NCBI GenBank assembly: GCA_021791195.1
Contig: JAJYXB010000008.1
Location: 158,662 to 222,661 of the forward strand
DNA from: Actinomycetes bacterium
GTDB taxonomy: Bacteria > Actinomycetota > Thermoleophilia > BMS3ABIN01
Length of the DNA stretch: 64,000 nucleotides
Direction of reading: 5' to 3'
A program made the translations under genes and the position numbers. The notes beneath the pieces are model-generated. The model was not told where the DNA came from. It saw nothing but the letters and a program-made list of their open reading frames with translations, and made no database searches. Position 1 is the stretch's first letter. Each line of letters begins with the position of its first letter. This document shows, in pieces, positions 62,850 to 64,000 of this stretch.

Positions 62850-63174
62850 AATGTAAGTATTTTCTTACTTATTTTACGCGATGTACAAATCCTGTCAATC
62901 CTTTGAAGGCATTCGAATTATGGCTCCCGCGCAGTTCCTAAGTTAGTTCAGAAAGCTGGTTCTGGCTGAGCTGCTGAAGTTCACGAACGATCCTGACCGA
63001 CTGGCCCACGGAAACATCTATTCTCTTTATCGTTCGCTCTTATGAAGCCGTAATGAGAGCCAGGGAAGCGAAGAAACGGAAGTTATTGGAAAGAAAACTA
63101 TTGACAGAAGCCGGATTGTCGATTAAATTAGAGACAGAAAGTGTAATACTGGGTAATAATAATGGGAGGTGATT
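62850..63174. other. intergenic region with gene debris
   Basis: AT-richer region between divergent modules. A plus-strand stretch at 62949-63044 reads LVLAELLKFTNDPDRLAHG in frame before a stop and lacks a start, consistent with the remnant of a lost gene. A 39-codon frame from ATG 63052 runs over the promoter described next and is doubtful. Confidence 0.5.
63101..63129 (+). promoter_or_regulatory. promoter of the RHH/PIN module
   Basis: TTGACA (63101-63106), 17 bases, TAAATT (63124-63129): perfect -35, partial -10. It lies about 45 bases before the antitoxin start. Confidence 0.6.
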
Positions 63175-63429
63175 ATGTTGGGAAGAACAACGAAAGTTAT
63201 GACTATTTCCCTGCCGCCGGAAACAGCCGAGACGGTAGCTAGATTAGCTAGTGAGGAAAAGGTAAACAAGAGCCAGCTCATACGGGAAGCCGTCGATGTC
63301 TACAAACAGATGAAGGCCGAACGGGAATGGCAGGAGCTAAGGGCTTTGGGCCGGGCAACCGCCAAGAAGTACGGCATTAAAACAGATAAGGATATCGAGA
63401 GGATCATCCATGAGGTAAGGGGTGTATAG
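63175..63429 (+). CDS. ribbon-helix-helix antitoxin
   Basis: About 84 residues from ATG 63175 with GGGAGG at 5 bases. The N-terminal KVMTISLPPETAETVARLA and KVNKSQLIREAVDVY form a MetJ/CopG-type ribbon-helix-helix domain that binds operator DNA; the C-terminal part would neutralise the PIN toxin. The end overlaps the toxin gene by 8 bases, as is usual for such pairs. Confidence 0.92.
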   Translation: MLGRTTKVMTISLPPETAETVARLASEEKVNKSQLIREAVDVYKQMKAEREWQELRALGRATAKKYGIKTDKDIERIIHEVRGV

Positions 63430-63838
63430 GGTCGTCCTCGATACGAACGTCTACATCTCCGCCCTTCTTCGCGGCCGCAAGCCTGAAATTATTCTCAGGC
63501 TTTCCTCTCCTCCCTTCAAAAGATATGACCTTTTCGTCTCCCAGGCGATTTTTGATGAAATAGACCGCGTCCTTAGGGAAAAGTTCAATTGGTTGCCTAA
63601 GGACATAGACCTGGAAAAGAGCCGGATAGCTGATTGGGCAGACGTTGTTAAGCCCACTAAACAGGTCTCAGTCATCCCCCCTGACCGAGACGACTCCGAT
63701 AATCGCATCCTGGAATGCGCTGTCAAAGTAAGAGCCGACTATATTGTCTCAGGTGACAGCCACCTCCTGGATCTGAAAGAATACGAGGGCATCAAGATCA
63801 TTCCTCCGGCGCAGTTTCTAAAGCTTTTGGAGAAGTAG
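63422..63838 (+). CDS. PIN-domain toxin (VapC-like)
   Basis: A 138-residue PIN-family ribonuclease of the COG1569 kind. Acidic active-site residues are in VVLDTNVYIS, FDEIDRVL and PDRDDSDNRILE. GTG start inside the antitoxin gene. It probably cuts RNA when the antitoxin is lost. It forms a complete, apparently intact toxin-antitoxin pair. Confidence 0.92.
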   Translation: MYRVVLDTNVYISALLRGRKPEIILRLSSPPFKRYDLFVSQAIFDEIDRVLREKFNWLPKDIDLEKSRIADWADVVKPTKQVSVIPPDRDDSDNRILECAVKVRADYIVSGDSHLLDLKEYEGIKIIPPAQFLKLLEK

Positions 63839-63840
63839 CG

Positions 63841-63891
63841 ATGGGCAAGATCAATAAAGAGTGGCATCAGGGAAAAAGGTCGTGCCCTTAA
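63841..63891 (+). pseudogene. truncated copy of the MGKINKEWH gene
   Basis: Starts 2 bases after the PIN toxin stop, reads MGKINKEWHQGKRSCP and stops. The first nine residues equal those of the gene at 62390-62584, but the DNA differs at third positions, so it is a diverged paralogue cut off at about 63868. Confidence 0.75.
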
Positions 63892-63927
63892 ACTTCTGTA
63901 AATTCTAACAGCCGCTAAAGGAAGAGC

Positions 63928-63986
63928 GGCCATCGTTCTCCAAGATATTAGGTATCGAGTCCAATATCAAAGGAGAGACGATGGCC
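63928..63986 (+). promoter_or_regulatory. long hairpin enclosing ribosome site and start codon
   Basis: GGCCATCGT(T)CTCC (63928-63941) pairs with 63972-63986 (one bulge), and inside it GATATT-GG (63944-63952) pairs with CC-AATATC (63961-63968), giving about 22 bp with an 8-base loop. The ribosome site GGAG (63972-63975) and the ATG (63981) are inside the stem. An alternative hairpin GCCGCT / AGCGGC (63911-63930) competes for the 5' arm. Confidence 0.75.
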
Positions 63987-64000
63987 AGAGTAAACGGTAA
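63981..64000 (+). CDS. start of an unidentified gene at window edge
   Basis: ATG 63981 after GGAGAG, reading MARVNG before the window ends. Too short to identify. Its hairpin-masked start resembles the translational repression seen in some transposase genes (inference). Confidence 0.5.

Noticed and set aside
63052..63171. 39-codon frame upstream of the RHH antitoxin
   Set aside because: It overlaps the predicted promoter and ribosome site, and its sequence is simple Lys/Arg/Leu-rich without a ribosome site of its own.
1..64000. CRISPR array, rRNA genes, complete insertion sequence, prophage
   Set aside because: No regularly spaced direct repeats, no rRNA-like stretches, and no transposase, integrase or phage structural genes were found; only a possible element edge at the right end.

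Overview
The window is a high-GC bacterial chromosome segment up to about 60.4 kb, followed by a lower-GC accessory tail. It probably comes from a Gram-positive, deep-branching actinobacterium-like lineage. The support is a surface cytochrome c with an LPNTG sorting signal, high-GC codon use and frequent GTG/TTG starts. An NtrC-type sigma-54 activator and a selenocysteine codon are both unusual for ordinary Actinobacteria. The taxonomic call is an inference, because no rRNA is present.

Layout. 1-8.4 kb: the end of a nuoN, rmuC, two ferritin-like proteins, a lipoprotein, and a GGDEF/aldehyde dehydrogenase/FAH-fold group that looks like the end of an oxidative pentose or aldonic acid pathway. 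8.5-16.2 kb: tRNA-Phe, glutamate decarboxylase, the sortase-type cytochrome c, a ClC channel, a tandem universal stress protein and an MFS exporter with a large dyad upstream. 16.4-23.5 kb: a coherent signalling locus made of a membrane histidine kinase, a sigma-54 activator, a sigma-54 promoter with a candidate enhancer, a Usp-like protein, two membrane proteins built from MshEN-like plus repeated DUF202-like modules, and a lone receiver protein. 23.4-27.8 kb: adenine deaminase, a glutaredoxin-thioredoxin reductase fusion with an in-frame UGA at the first active-site cysteine, a ferredoxin and a STAS protein. 27.8-31.5 kb: fixABCX. 31.6-36.3 kb: small redox and stress genes, tRNA-Asp, and an orphan RiPP-like precursor with a consensus promoter and terminator.

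36.6-57.8 kb is one long plus-strand run: pgi, a gnd remnant fused in frame to nuoA, nuoB to nuoN, zwf, cydA and cydB. It links hexose-phosphate oxidation, complex I and cytochrome bd oxidase. The nuo block sits exactly where gnd should continue between pgi and zwf. Two nuoN-type genes in the window imply a second complex I or related cluster upstream.

57.8-60.5 kb: a GH15 glycosidase and a methyltransferase. 60.5-64 kb: a frameshifted membrane protein gene, PH-like and HEAT-repeat proteins, a small Cys-rich protein, an AbrB-type protein, a ribbon-helix-helix/PIN pair, a broken paralogue, and the first codons of a gene whose ribosome site lies inside a long hairpin.

The strongest candidates for undescribed biology are the sigma-54-driven Arg-heptad/DUF202 locus, the UxxC glutaredoxin-reductase fusion, the orphan lasso-leader peptide, and the gnd-nuoA fusion.
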